64,000 bases of DNA from Juglans regia. Its lineage: Eukaryota > Streptophyta > Magnoliopsida > Fagales > Juglandaceae. The translations under genes were made by a program, and so were the position numbers. The notes beneath the pieces were generated by a model. The model saw only the letters and a program-made list of their open reading frames with translations. It was not told where the DNA came from and ran no database searches. Below are positions 48,195-60,992 of this stretch, piece by piece; positions within the stretch are counted from its first letter, which is position 1; each line of letters begins with the position of its first letter. The DNA lies in the NCBI RefSeq assembly GCF_001411555.2, contig NC_049907.1:38865482-38929481 (forward strand), written 5' to 3'.

Positions 48195-48235
48195 CTAGTG
48201 CAGTAACAACGTGCTAACCACGTTTGCCTAGTTTA
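48195..48235 (-). mobile_element. Helitron C 3' terminus (5' end not located)
   Basis: On the minus strand GGCAAACGTG-gttag-CACGTTG forms the same hairpin type, followed by TTACTGCA and CTAG|T. It sits 15 bases from the 5' end of Helitron B in the same orientation, so B and C are head-to-tail. The 5' end of C should lie between 48.3 and 49.3 kb but was not resolved. Confidence 0.6.
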
Positions 48236-49330
48236 CGATTAATTTTAAGAAATAATGTGATTCTTATAAAAAAAATATATATAGATTTCAATCAATAAAC
48301 AATTTCAATTTCAATAAAAAATTTTATTGATTTCTACACTGAACAATACAAACAATCAAATTATCTATACTTTAAATAAAAAAGAAACGAACATAACAAA
48401 ATAATATATCAAATAAAAAAATACCAAGAAAATGAAACCTATAAAAGAATATATCAATATCACATATGAGAATTCTTAAATAAAATATTTGCAAAAATTT
48501 ATTTGTTCTTCAAAGCAAGTGGCGAATAAAAATTATAAGCATGGACTGGTTTATTATATTTTTTTAGTATATTTTTTACATCTTTTTAGCAATAACAATA
48601 ACAATACTTATTATAACATTTGATTATATGACATTTCATAATTTTAGAGTTATACTAATAATTAATTAATTTTTATTTATGTATTCCCAGGTAATGTATG
48701 AACTTTTTCTATTGGATAGATTTTTATGAAATCATATTCTCCTTATTAATTGAGAATTTAGTTATTATATATATGGGTAATGAAGAAGTTAAAAGTCTAA
48801 TTACTTTAAAATATTACTAAAAAAAGAGTATTGGGAAAACAATTAATTGACTTAAAATACTCTCTTTTTTCCTTGATCCGTACTGCTTTCTTGGCCATTA
48901 GAGGCTTGGAGCAGGTTCATGTAAGTGCTTGATAAGGGTGGTCTTGAAGAAAAAAAAAGAAAAAGAAAAAAGAAAAGACCAAGTTCACAGTGTTTTTCTA
49001 TCTCGTAGATATATCATGCTTTAATGGCCAGCTAGTTTGCTCGCAACCCAAAAAAAAATCTCCCTATATGTAATGCTGCAGTGAAGAGAAAAAGGACAAA
49101 AGGACAAAACATACAATCTACGAAAAAAAAAAGTACTGACACAACTCTTCAAAATATCCAATCACTCAACGTATAAAAATATAAAAAAAAGTAAAATCTG
49201 ACTTAAAGACAAGAAAGCTACTATTTCCAAAGCTGCTGCTACAGTAATCTAACATTGATTTAACGAGAAGCAGAAAATAAGAATTTTCGTTTGCGACAGT
49301 TTCTACTTATATAATAATAATAAATATATA

Positions 49331-52300
49331 TCTATTTATATATAAAATGCAAATTGCTTATGAACAGTATTTTTATTTAACATTTTTATTTTCTATTTTA
49401 CTCCTGCTTTAATTTCTAAATTTTGGTTTTGCCTCCGGTCTTCTTCCCATTTTGCCCCTCCTTCTATTCTCAATTTTCCGTTTTGCCCCTCTTCCCCCCT
49501 CCCCCATCCGTTTCTTCATCCCCTCTAGTGCGCCACCGCACGCCGTCGTGACCAACACCACCCTGGTCATTATCTTCCCCACTAGCTGGCGTCCCTCCCC
49601 ATCCAATCTCAGTCCTTGTAGTGCCGCCGTTAATCGCCACGAGGAAATCCAAGGCGCGGCCCGTCCTTTACTTCGTCCCCTCCAGTGCGCAGCCGCACGC
49701 CGGCGTGCAACACCACCTGGCTCATTCTCTTCCCCTCCGTCCGGCATCCCTCCCCTTCCAATCTCAGCCCCTCTCGTCCCGCCGTTAACCGCCGCGAGCG
49801 AATCAAAGTGTCGGCTGTGTGAATAGGCATAAACAGTGTTTTCGTTGAACAAATTTTTTTCTATTTTGCCCCTGATTTTGTCACGAATATAACTTATGTT
49901 TTGTCTTCTTTCTTGCTTCTGCCGACTTTTGGTTTATGTCTTTTTACAGTAATTTTCATTGAGCTTATCTCTTTGTATTATATTTATTTCATCTCAACTT
50001 CTTACAAATATTTTCTTTGCTTTTTTTTCATTTTCTCATTTATGTCCTGTTTAAATATAGAAATATTATCATCTCATCTCATCTCATTATTATAAGAAAA
50101 TATTTTTAATGATATTGTAAATTTTTTTTAATATTTAAGGGTATAAAAAATTGAATAAAAAAATAAATTTTTTTGTCCTTATCGAAACCCATCTCGGAGG
50201 GTATAGCACTGCTCTTAAACTTTAGATGTGAAAAATGAGTAATGTTACAAATCGGTTTGAACTTTACAATTGGACTATAGTATTTTTATTTTTTTTTCCA
50301 AATTGATACCAACTCTTCATAAAATTTTAATAAAAAATCAAAATGTTGAAAATTAAACTTTATTGTTGTGCAGCATTTTATTTCCTTTAATTTTGAATTA
50401 TGTAAATATCGAATAGAATTGTTACATTTTTGTATAAATCTAATTTTTTTCCTTTTACTAATGATTTTTGTTTAATGATTGATTAAGAAATAAACTTAAA
50501 TATTTTTTTTTCATTTCTGGATAAATTGAATAGTTTATTAATTAACCTGAAATTAATTACACTATTTGAGGTAAATCTACAGTTTTTAATGTACTATAGT
50601 TTATTTAATTTTTTTTAAATGTAAAGGATGAGACTTTATAAAATATGAGTAAATTATTTAATACTTACCACTGTAGTTTTGAATTTTAAAATTAATACAT
50701 TATATATTTATGTTGGAAATAACAAACATACAACATGCGCATCCAACTATAACTATTAAGAGTAATAATAGTAGGTTGGTTAGTATAATTACAAATTTTC
50801 ATAAGGAAATAAATTATAACTTCTTAATAATTTAAAAATATAATGTCATTATTACTATTTTATTTAGCCTAGTGTGAAAATGTTAAATAAATTAATGTTT
50901 TGCATTGTTATTATTTCTTATAGTGCTTCTGTTTTAGTAATATTAAAAAGGGTTATGAAAACTTTTGAAGTAAATTAAGATGATCTAGTTTACATTCTTA
51001 AATTAAGAACGAAACTGCATTTGAACTAACGCAATGATTTAACATTATTTGTAGTGCTGAATAATATGATCTAGAATATGTTAATATATATTAGAACATT
51101 TTTAATTTTCTCCTTCTCTGAAAATTTATATAATGTTGGAAAGAGTTAGATGAGATAAAATTTTATAAAAAATAATTGAAAGAGGGAAAGAGTTAAATAA
51201 AAAATATTATAAAATTAAAATATTATTAGACACTTAGATTATAATTTTATAATATTATTTTTGTTTTGAAATTTTAAAAAATAAATTATTTGAAATTTTG
51301 AGAAAGTTGTAATGATTATTTTAAAAATTTTGTATTTCAGTTATGTTTAAAAAGGAGATGGGATATGATATGAAAATTTTGGAATAAGATCTATTTTCAA
51401 ATAGACCTTTATTTGAAAATAAGGGATGAACAGTGTTCTCATTAATCTCTCTCTCTCTTTTTTTCCCTGTTTTTCTTATCAAATCCGGTTCTCTTATGAT
51501 TTTGCTCTTTTGCCGATTATGTGAGTTTGGATACTGAGGTTTTTATATAAATATATATATATATAGGTTAGATCCTAATTGAGATGAGATTATTTCATCT
51601 GTTATTTAGAATATTTTTTCTAATGTTTTTTTTTTTTTATTACAGATTAGCTGCTTTTGCTCTTACTTTATTGTTTGTCAATCCGGTTGTTATCAATTTC
51701 CTCTATTTGCACTGTTCTTTTGTTTGTCATCTACTTTCTGGTATGTTCTCTTTTATCTCATCTGAAAAATATTATTCAATTTTTTTATATTTATATAAAT
51801 GCACATGTAGTCAAGATAAATTGTTGATATTATATGTTTGTTGTATGAATATTTCCTTTCCTCATGATGTTGATTTCTTTTAATAAATTTATTCTATTCT
51901 GAGATCTACTATTTCATTTGGTTCACTTAATATGATTTGTATAAAATTATTTCGAATTAATTATTTTCTTTTTTTGCTTTTACTATAAATGCTTATAATA
52001 TTTGTTATGCATATATGTTGCCATATATACATATTTACCCACATCTTTGATCTGTTTTCAAATGTATTTTAGATTACACTCTGAAATCAACACAGAATTG
52101 CTAATCTTCCTTAACTTTATGCCAACTGGTAAGACGACATTATTAAATGCAAAAATATATTTAAATATTATTAACACTAATTCTTTTCAATTTTATCTAA
52201 CATCTTATGAATAAACTTTGAAGAGCGTGAAAAACATCCGGTAATAAGAAATTAGTATAGTGTTTAATCAGAAGAGAAAAAATAAGAGATCCACCGGAAA

Positions 52301-52860
52301 AAAGAGAGAGATATGCTGAGCTGAAAAAATTTTCAAATAATAAAATGCGAAGGCAAACAGAGTCTCAGCATGCTCTCTTTTTATTCAAATAACAATAAAG
52401 CCATTTATATAAGAGAGATTGAATCGTCTTCGAATATCAATTATTCTGAAATTAACGTCCACAACAATACATCTACTTCAATGTTGAGCGATCATGTTTA
52501 TTCATAACCATTTATTATTAAAAAACATTTCCTTCAAGTTTTTTCTCATTCTATTCAATAAATATTAAAAAAAAAAATTCTTCCATAAGTTAATTATCTA
52601 AATGTTTTAAATATCTCTTTCCAAACTTATCGCTCTTGTAATATATACTTTAAAAATATCTGTACATAGTTGTGACTTGATTCTTGTAAGTCGTTGTATT
52701 ATATTTATAAATATTCTACAGATTGTGTGTATAATGTGTTGTAAACAGAAAAAAAATTTTAAAAATATAGATAAAATTATGTCCAATTTATAGTTAAAAA
52801 TTTGAAAAATAACAAAAATGATCAACTGGGCAAACGTGTAGGGCACGTTGCCCTTACTAG
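49331..52860 (+). mobile_element. Helitron D candidate (3.5 kb)
   Basis: The 3' end is strong: GGGCAAACGTG-taggg-CACGTTGCCC, then TTACTAG|T at 52860. The proposed 5' end is A|TCTATTTATATATAAAATGC at 49331, resembling the starts of Helitrons A and B. No Rep/helicase coding is seen. The interior holds a GC-rich tandem duplication and AT-rich filler. The length is long for the family, so nested insertions or a different 5' end are possible. Confidence 0.5.
49520..49830. repeat. 157-bp GC-rich tandem duplication inside Helitron D
   Basis: Units starting CCCCTCTAGTGCGCC (49520) and CCCCTCCAGTGCGCA (49677) share CCGCACGCCG, CTTCCCC, GGCRTCCCTCCCC, CCAATCTCAG and GCCGCCGTTAA-like text. The ~300-bp GC island is conspicuous in AT-rich surroundings. 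Open frames exist on both strands (Ser/Pro-rich plus, Gly/Arg-rich minus) but neither resembles a known protein. Confidence 0.75.
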
Positions 52861-53164
52861 TATATATATAAAATATGATTACAGACCGAAGCAACAAGTT
52901 GCTACAGGATGACCCTCTACAGCGAGCTCTAACCGGCTAAGGAATGAGATCCTCGTGTACATAAAACTGAGAACCTCCTTTGGTACAAACTACAAAGTAG
53001 CCTGGGACGGAAGAAAACTTAATAAATTGAGTAATTCTATATAACCGTGAATAAATGTTGCATAATTATTTTGAAAAAAAATGAAATTTACTATTAAAAA
53101 ATTAATTTTTTTCATGTAAATTCTATGTTTTATTTATTTTTTTAAAATAATTACGCAACGATTA

Positions 53165-53531
53165 TCTTACAGAATAAAGATGCAACCAATTTACAAGCTA
53201 CAAGTCATATACCACCTGCTGCAACTACAAGTCGCACAACACCACTTCCACATGCAACACAGCATGATGAAAAAGGATGATCTCTTTATTTTGTCTTTAT
53301 CTGCATTACTCATTGTTTTATTCTTTTTGTATTATTCATTTTATTATCTGGCAGCTATATTTAGTAAGAGAAATCTGTTAGTTTGTTAGAGATGGCAGTA
53401 TATAGCAGGCCCTTCCCACTACATTGTACCAACGTCTTCTCAATAAATCTGAGTGTGAAATATTCATCTTCTTCATGCGTTGTACTCCTTGATTCTCAGG
53501 TTATTCTTCCCAGTTTTTATCTTAACTTACA
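53165..53531 (+). repeat. 5' LTR of the deleted copia element
   Basis: 367 bases, starting TCTTACAGAATAAAGATGCA and ending ATCTTAACTTACA; partner of 55093-55459. Confidence 0.92.
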
Positions 53532-53544
53532 TGGTATCAGAGTT
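53532..53544 (+). other. Primer-binding site (tRNA-iMet type)
   Basis: TGGTATCAGAGTT, adjacent to the 5' LTR. Confidence 0.85.
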
Positions 53545-53570
53545 ATTATCTTAACTTAACTTACAAACAA

Positions 53571-55092
53571 GCAGTAAAAGACCCTGGTTGGTGTCAGGCA
53601 ATGGATACTGAATTACAAGCTTTAGAACAGAACAAAACTTGGCTTATCACTGACCTTCCTCTTGGTAAAGAAGTTGTTGCTTGTAAATATATGTACAAAA
53701 TCAAATATAATTTTGATGGCACCATTGAGAGGTTAAAAGCCAGGGTTGTAGCAAAGAGTTTTACACAACAGGAAGGGATTAACAACACAGAGACATTTTC
53801 TCCAGTTGCAAAATTTGTAACAGTTCAGGTTTTACTCTCCCTGGCAGCAGTATATGGCTGGCTTCTTCACCAATTTGACGTCAACAACGCTTTCCTACAT
53901 GGGGCTTTATCTGAAGAAATTTACATGCACAAACCACCTGGTTATACAAAAGGAGGTCCTCACCAAGTTTGCAAGCTACTCAAGAGTATCTATGCCCTTA
54001 AGCAAGCCTCTAGACAATGGTACTCTAAATTCTCTACATCTCTCATTGAATTTGGTTTTGAACAATCAAAAGTCGACTATAGTCTTTTCACCAAACTTGA
54101 TGGAGATTCTTTTCTTGCTTTACTAGTCTATATAGATGATATCATCGTAGCTAGTAACTCTCAAGTTTCCATTGATTCTCTTAAATCTTTTCTGAACCAC
54201 AAGTTCAAGATTAAAGATCTTGGTTCTTTACACTACTTTCTTGGCTTGGAAGTTGCTAGATCTTCCCAAGGTATTCATTTATGCCAACGAAAGTATGCTT
54301 TGGACATTTTAGCTGATTCGGGTACCCTTGGCAACAAGCCTATTAAATTGCCTTTAGAGCAGAATTTCAAAATCAGCAAGGATTCTGGTACACTTCTTTC
54401 AGATCCTAGTATTTATCGTCGACTCATTGGTCGTTTGTTATACCTTACTCTTACAAGACCTGACATTTGCTATGTTGTCCAACTTTTAAGCCAATTTATG
54501 GATCGACCTACTGACACACACTTAGCCACTACCCATAAAGTTCTCAGGTATATCAAATCTACCCCTGGACAAGGCCTCCTCCTTTCCTCCACATCACAAT
54601 TGCAACTAAAGGCTTATTGTGATTCTGATTGGGCATCTTGTCCCGATACCCGTCGATCTGTTACTGACTACTGTATTTTCCTTGGCCACTCACTTGTCTC
54701 TTGGAAATCTAAGAAGCAATCCGTGGTATCTCGTTCCTCAGTTGAAGCTGAGTATCGGTCAATGGCAGCCACCTGTTCAGAGCTCACATGACTACGATAT
54801 CTCCTTAATGATCTACAAATCTCACATCCTCAAGCTGCCTTTCTCTACTGTGACAATCAAGCAGCCCTCCACATCGCTGCTAATCCTATTTTTCACGAGC
54901 GCACCAAGCATATTGAGCTTGATTGTCACTTGATCCGAGACAAAATCCAAGAGGGCAACATTACCACAACCCATGTTGCCTCTCAGTCACAACTAGCCGA
55001 CATATTTACAAAAGCTTTGCCCTCTTACCTTCTCTACTCTCATTTATCCAAGATGGGAATAGTTAACCTCTATTCTCCATCTTGCGGGGGGC
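53571..55092 (+). pseudogene. Copia reverse transcriptase-RNase H, one in-frame stop
   Basis: The frame opens just after the primer site and enters the copia reverse transcriptase domain at its normal N-terminal edge ([20 protein letters not shown]). Landmarks: [19 protein letters not shown], the catalytic YIDDIIVA motif near 54128-54151, LHYFLGLEV and TRPDICY. RNase H follows with [15 protein letters not shown] and [14 protein letters not shown] at 54789-54791 replaces the usual Trp in SELTW; otherwise the frame continues through [10 protein letters not shown] to the 3' LTR. There is no gag, protease or integrase. With the stop, a truncated product lacking the end of RNase H is the most that could be made. 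Confidence 0.92.
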
Positions 55093-55459
55093 TATTACAG
55101 AATAAAGATGCAGGCAATTTACAAGCTACAAGTCGTATACCACCTGCTGCAACTACAAGTCGCACAGCACCACTTCCACATGTAACACGGCATGATGAAA
55201 AAGGATGATCTCTTTATTTTGTCTTTATCTGCATTACTCATTGTTTTATTCTTTTTGTATTATTCATTTTATTATCTGGCAGCTATATTTAGTAAGAGAA
55301 ATCTATTAGTTTGTTAGAGATGGCAGTATATAGCAGGCCCTTCCCACTACATTGTATCAACGTCTTCTCATTAAATCTGAGTGTGAAATATTCATCTTCT
55401 CCATGCGTTGTACTCCTTGATTCTCTGGTTATTCTTTCCAATTGTTATCTTAACTTACA
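55093..55459 (+). repeat. 3' LTR of the deleted copia element
   Basis: 367 bases, starting TATTACAGAATAAAGATGCA and ending ATCTTAACTTACA. Confidence 0.92.
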
Positions 55460-55479
55460 GATTACATAATTTACGGTTA

Positions 55480-56319
55480 TAAATATTTTTTCTCAACAAT
55501 TAATGCACCAACCATACTGCTGTAAAAACTAAAAGAGTGAAAATAAGGATACAGTACAACCCAAATTAATGGTCTGGTCCCGATCGATCGAGAATTTTAA
55601 TGGATCAGATAACAGGAAAAAAAAAAATGCTCGTCGTTAATACAGTTGATGCAACGATTCAGAAAGTTATGAAAACCACTCATGTCTTGTGATCTATCTC
55701 CTCCCCTCCAGAGAAGAAGTGCATGCATGCAGTAGTAGGTAGGGGTGTACTTACCATAGTAATAAGTTATGGTAGCGGGAAAATCATGATGGTCGGCAAT
55801 TGCATGGGCCGGGAAATTAACAAGGGGTGGGTTGGGGTGCATGCAGGCATTGGGACGGTGAAAATGCGGCGTCACATGATGGAGCCCATATTAATGTATA
55901 CATGAATTGAAATGGAGCGATGGCAATAGATACCAGAAGATCGAATGATCAGTGAAAACAGAGATCGTGAGCCCTGCGAGGTAGGAGGGAGGGAAGTGCC
56001 TCCAATTGAATTGGGAATTGGGATACATAATAGCAAAGAGTGCTGGTTGAAGAGTTGAAACATAGTAACTATATGTAAATGAAATGAGAATAGATAAGTG
56101 GATTACTGAGTTTAATCGGAGGAAAGGTTTTACTTCTAATTTCTAAAGAAGAGTGCACATAGACAAGGCTATTTTAATCTACCATATTCTCCTCCTCTCA
56201 ATCCCTCTCCATCCAACTTGGGGTGCTTATAATCAAATTACATTTTCGTCCAAGAAGAGTGCACATAGACAAAGCTATTTTAATCTAAAACCTTAAACAA
56301 AGTGTGCGTGCAAAGCTGA
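55480..56319. other. Spacer downstream of NPGR2
   Basis: No convincing gene. Short minus-strand frames near 55600-56060 have no family resemblance. AAGAGTGCACATAGACAA occurs twice (about 56149 and 56254), a ~105-base-spaced repeat. Confidence 0.45.
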
Positions 56320-59300
56320 TCATCTGAAAGGTTCAACAGGTGCAGATTCTTCAAGAAGAGCTGCAGCCTCAAAGCATTCAGCAGCTTCTAGTTCTGTTGC
56401 CCCGACGTCAGCTTTGTAGAGCAGCCCAAGATTGTACCAAGCCAAAGGGTTTGTTCTGTCAAGTCGAAGTGCATCAGTGAGAAGGCTTCTCACAACTGGC
56501 AATGATTGGCCACCAAGATCTCGGAGGACACAGGCAGCAGATATCAAGCTTGGAGCATGGGTAGGTTCAACATCTAAGGCCTTCCGAAATGATTTCAGCG
56601 CTTCTTGGTGGAGACCTTTGGCTTCATAGAGTAAACCTAACAGTTCACCAAGTTTTAAGTTCCTTTAGATCAGAACAAGAAACTCCTTAAGACTCAGTTA
56701 AATGTTAAAGCAAACGTTTTTAAGATATTTAGATCAAAACACATTTCAATATTATTTCAATCAACTGCAGTTTGTGGTTCCATTATGAAGAAAGAAATCA
56801 CTACGAGTTTTCTGGAAGTCAGAATGGCCCCCAGACCACTTTAGCAGCTCAAAGTTTCTTTTTTCCACTTTGAGTAGAATTACTTCCAGTACATAAGTGA
56901 GCATTCCAGTTCGAGTCAAGACACTCCTATTCTAATTGACATCTGGAAGAGGGCGCTAGGATAAATCTAGTGTGTATTAAAAGTTTATTCCTAAAGCTGA
57001 TATTAGTTGCCATAAATATTCAAAAACTAGAGTTCCAAGTCTCCAAGGCCATTAAAGCAATTTTTGAAGCAGAGTATACCTGTAGAATGCCATCTAGAAG
57101 CAGAATAAGGATTGATAGCCCGAGATTTTGAAAGGCAACCCTCAGCATCCCGCCACTGCGATAATCTTGTGTATACATTAGCTAAATCATGCCATATTTC
57201 CATTTCCAAACTTCGGTGACGGTTTCTCCTATTCTATAAGAGAAAAATGTAAGTAAATTGGCGAAACAGTATTCTGTGAATATTATTTATGCAAGCTCCA
57301 GTCCTGTTACCAAGAAATCTTTTAAGCTTCACCAATCACCAGTACGTATTCCTAGTGTGTTTAGAATACGTAAACAAAATTACAAAATTTTTCAGGGGAA
57401 AATAGTATATTATGTTGATGATGATGACAACACTTACAAAAATAGTATGCTTTAAATAGACATTCTATAAATGCTTTAAATTTTACCGTCATTCCACCTA
57501 TGGAATAGTAATCAGTTATAAAATGAAATCATGCAATCTTGCTTAATATGTGAAAAGAGATTCCAGCTAGACACATTTGAAAAATTATCGAAGTAGTTTT
57601 CCCTTACTCTCTATTTTGACTCCTAATGATAAGGGTCACAAGAACAATCCTAACACGTTTGCCCATAAAGCAACATACCTTTAGGAGATTCTTCCCAACA
57701 CCTAAGCTTTTAGTGCGAACTTGAAGAAGAGCAAGAAGATGAGTATATGTCTCTATAGCATTCTTTAACCGACCCTGCGCAATCTGAAGTTTAGCTCTAG
57801 TTCGCAATAGTTCTCCTTGGTCCCACCTCCCAGTCTGATCCAAAGCAGCATTAATAACAGTCTCTGCATCAATGAAACGTTTTTGAGCTGACAATATTCG
57901 TGCCAAAAGGACATACCCTTCAACACTAGACCCAGCCTCAAGCTCCAACAGCTGCTTTGCATGATAAAGTGCAACATCCAACTTCCTTTGCTCAGCATGT
58001 TCTAGGCAAAGATGATAAACAATGTATGGATCTCTTTCTCTCATCGTTCTCTCAGCAGTTTCTAGTGCCTCGAGTGCATCAGACTGCTTGGAAATTCTCT
58101 CAGAATCCAAAGCGACCACTCTGGATTTAGCAGACAGTAAAACACCCAGTAAGCAGTTTGCAACACTTGCCACCTGGCTGCATTTTCCATGCAATTCTGA
58201 AAATGCTTTGTAAGCATAATCGATCCCTTCCTCAATGCAAACCAAATTCTCTCCACAAAGTTTTGAAGCCAGTAATAGTTCCAATATGCAATCATGGTTC
58301 TCTCGATTATGCAAAAGATTCCTCAGAAGATTCAAAGCAACCATATCCTCACCTTCTGCATAGTAGCAGAGAGCTAGAGTGCAATATTGTTCTTTTCTAT
58401 CCATAATTCTAGGAAACAATTCTTCAGCCTGATGGGCTAGGGCCCTAAATCCCCCCGAAACAGAGAGGGCAAAAGAAAGGTGATCAATGATTGATGGGTC
58501 CCATCCAATCCTTTTAAGAACAAATTTTCTTAGCAGAATCAGTAACAGAAGAATAGCCTCTTCTAAGTTATTTCTTGGCACAAAGGAGCTTTCCATCTGA
58601 GAACGAAGATTGGGAGGGTTTGCATCACAACCACTATAAAGAAGAAAGATGGCAAATTCCTTTTGTATCTTTGCAGAGGTTTCCATGTCAAGATTCCAAT
58701 GATAAAGGAGGGCCCGCCGGTACGATAAAATAGCTTCTTGGAGAGCCCCAGCAAGCTTCCATAACTCCGGAAGCAATTCAACAGCCTTTGTTAGCGTGTC
58801 TTGTAACTTACAATCTGATGCAAAGTTTTCAGGCAAGCCTTCTGGTAATGCAGATTCAACAGTGTCCAAAATAACTTTGCAAGATTGAGCAGCTTCTGCA
58901 AAAATGTGTCAGAAAGGAAGTTTAACAGTGCTTCTATAATTACAATTACACCATGTAATTATACCATCCCCGAAACCTTACACTTTCATAATATATACCA
59001 TGCGGTAGTCTGCACGTAGGAGAGAGAGAGAGAGAGAGCCAACACAAGCATAATGATTGTTCTTGTTATTTAGGTCACCAGAACCGATTAATTAATGCTA
59101 GTTGATTTATTACAAAGACTGATGCACAAATTCCTAATTTGTCAAGAAAACCGACCATGGGATCAAGAATAAGCATGTTGCTTGGTTCATAACAAGTTCG
59201 CAAGCTCATTACTCCAAAACATACCAGACAACATGAAAGATATCCGACATAATACGAGCAGGTAGAAGTTAAATAAGAATGAGAAGTCAAATTTTAGATG

Positions 59301-60992
59301 GACGGAATACCTCCAAACCTCCCAAGACTCTGCAACGATTTTGCTTTGAGGAAAACAGCTTCAAGAAGTAAACTAACAGCATGCATAGACATTGGTGGGG
59401 CAGCATCGCTCTGTGAACGGCGTCTATTGTGTTCGCATCTTCTAGATATGGAAACTTTCATCTTGGGGGTCACAGCAGAAATGTCTATTCCTTCAAATAC
59501 ATGAAGAGCACCTTCTGTGTTACCTTTTTGATACTCGAGCCTTCCTAATAAAGCTCTCGCTTCCTGAGAAGATTTAAGCATTCTCTCAGCTATCATTCGG
59601 GGAAATCCCAGATTGCAGCATAACACAATAACACCGAGCCATCACCATAACTAGGCAAAAACTACAGACACGAGGAGTTTGCTGAAATCTTAAGACGCCC
59701 CTAATAAAATGAGTCTTAAAGAAAAACTTATAAACATTTGTAGATCCCATGAATAAAGACAATAAACCTTAATCAATTCCCTAAACAATCATAGTCAAAT
59801 ATTTTCATGTCCACATCAAGTATGAACGAAAAATTTGAACAATTTGTTCAAAACTAGCATGTCGTTACATGATCAATAATAATGAAAGAAATTACCTATC
59901 CAAAAATAATAATGAAAGAAATTACGCATGGCAACACCATTCCACTTTTAGGGCTAGTTTGGTTACACAAAACCAAACTATCGCATCTCATATAATCATT
60001 ACAACTTTCTCAAACTCCCACACAAAATATAATAAATAATTCAAGTTTTTCAAATCTCAAAACAAAAATAATATTAAAAAATAATATTATAACAATATTT
60101 TATTCAACTTTCAACAAAATATCTCATTTCATCTCATCTGAATTACGTAACCAAACGAGGCTAAGTCCCGGTTCAAGAAACCAAAATACCCAAAATAACT
60201 AAATCCTTAGTAATGTAACCAGTGTGAAACTTGAGGGTGTTACGCTAAAATAAGCAAGGAGATCATGGAAAAAAGTAATAGTTCCAAGAATTTGAATTGA
60301 CCAAAAAAGAGAGAATGTCATGGAACAAATGTGTTGATGACACAAGAATTAGCGGGTGGAACAAGTCATTTATATAAATTTCATGAAATACCCTCATCTC
60401 AACTTCTTTATGATGTTGTTTTTATATCTATCCATTTTCAATGTTGGTCTTGGTGATTAAAAACTATACAAAATGCTATGGAGCCATTAAATTTTGCAAG
60501 ATGACCAAATGGGCCCTTAGTTTGACACAAATTTTTGCATCAATCAATCATCTCCGCCTTTGAACATATTTTATGACATTCACCTTTGCATCTATGTAAC
60601 AAGATATACAAAAGGTATGTCCTTGCTACACAAAGGGACCGGTAAAATGAGTAAATGTCATCTTAGATACAAGAAAAACAAGAAGAAAAAAACCAACGAC
60701 AGAGGCAAAAGATCAGCACAAATGCGAGGCAACTGACCTCATAGTTCAGATAACCACTCTCACGAAGAGACGACTCTGCTTCTTCAATGTTACTATTGTC
60801 CACCCTCGTTTCTATCTCACCAGCTCGGGATGAATAGCCACTAGCTGAATAGTCCCGGGTTGCCAGTGAGTCCGACGAATGAACCATTTCATCGACCTTT
60901 AATTGCTCCCCAGAACAAATACACTTCATCATCTTCCGCAACCTTACTCGAATGCTGAATCTTAGCTTATTCATCCAATACTTAGTTCTCAT
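56320..60992 (-). CDS. NPGR2: NPGR2-type TPR calmodulin-binding protein
   Basis: A member of the NO POLLEN GERMINATION family. These TPR proteins bind calmodulin and, from memory, scaffold PI4-kinase at the plasma membrane and influence pollen-tube wall deposition. Exons on the minus strand (60992-60738, 59563-59311, 58895-57679, 57233-57080, 56636-56320) join in phase to 731 codons, the usual family length. The N-terminus has KCICSGEQLKVDEM and SLATRDYSASGYSSRAGE. The first TPR area starts EARALLGRLEYQKGNTEGAL, and ISRRCEHNRRRSQSDAAPPM is a likely calmodulin-binding basic segment. C-terminal TPRs include WHDLANVYTRLSQWRDAEGC, HQEALKSFRKALDVEPTHAP and AWYNLGLLYKAD, ending VEPFR. The start could be the ATG at 60992 or the MM at about 60932-60927 just before KCICSGEQ. 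NPGR1 is the nearest alternative. Confidence 0.94.
59951..60163 (+). mobile_element. AT-rich MITE copy in NPGR2 intron 1
   Basis: The ends GGCTAGTTTGGTTAC and GTAACCAAACGAGGC are an inverted pair. The core (AAAATATAATAAATAATTCAAG, then ATAATATTAAAAAATAATATT, then ATCTCATTTCATCTCATC) matches the copies at 19-23 kb. Confidence 0.75.

Larger units (their letters stand above)
53165..55459 (+). mobile_element. Internally deleted Ty1-copia retrotransposon
   Basis: A 2295-bp element with two 367-bp LTRs (53165-53531 and 55093-55459) that differ at about 15 positions by eye, roughly 96% identity. A perfect target duplication GATTA flanks it (53160-53164 and 55460-55464). The primer site TGGTATCAGAGTT (53532-53544) directly follows the 5' LTR, and a GCGGGGGG polypurine tract (about 55084-55091) precedes the 3' LTR. 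Gag, protease and integrase are absent; the internal region goes almost straight from the primer site to reverse transcriptase. It inserted into one arm of a small MITE. It is younger than the copia at 4.3-9.2 kb. Confidence 0.93.
53042..55479. mobile_element. Small MITE split by a copia element
   Basis: The left arm TAACCGTGAATAAATGTTGC (from 53042) continues with ATAATTATTTTGAAAA. It pairs with the reverse complement of the right arm, made of the segment before the copia (TTTTAAAATAATTACGCAAC) plus the segment after it (CATAATTTACGGTTA, to 55479). Without the copia the MITE is about 140-145 bp. It is flanked by TA, suggesting a Tc1/mariner (Stowaway)-like element. Confidence 0.75.

Noticed and set aside
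49409..49852. 147-codon Gly/Arg-rich minus frame and 124-codon plus frame
   Set aside because: Both are open because of GC-rich tandem repeats, overlap each other on opposite strands and match no family I know.
51584..52214. Phe/Leu/Ile-rich open frames near 52 kb
   Set aside because: AT composition effect; hydrophobicity follows from T-rich codons and no family is recognisable.
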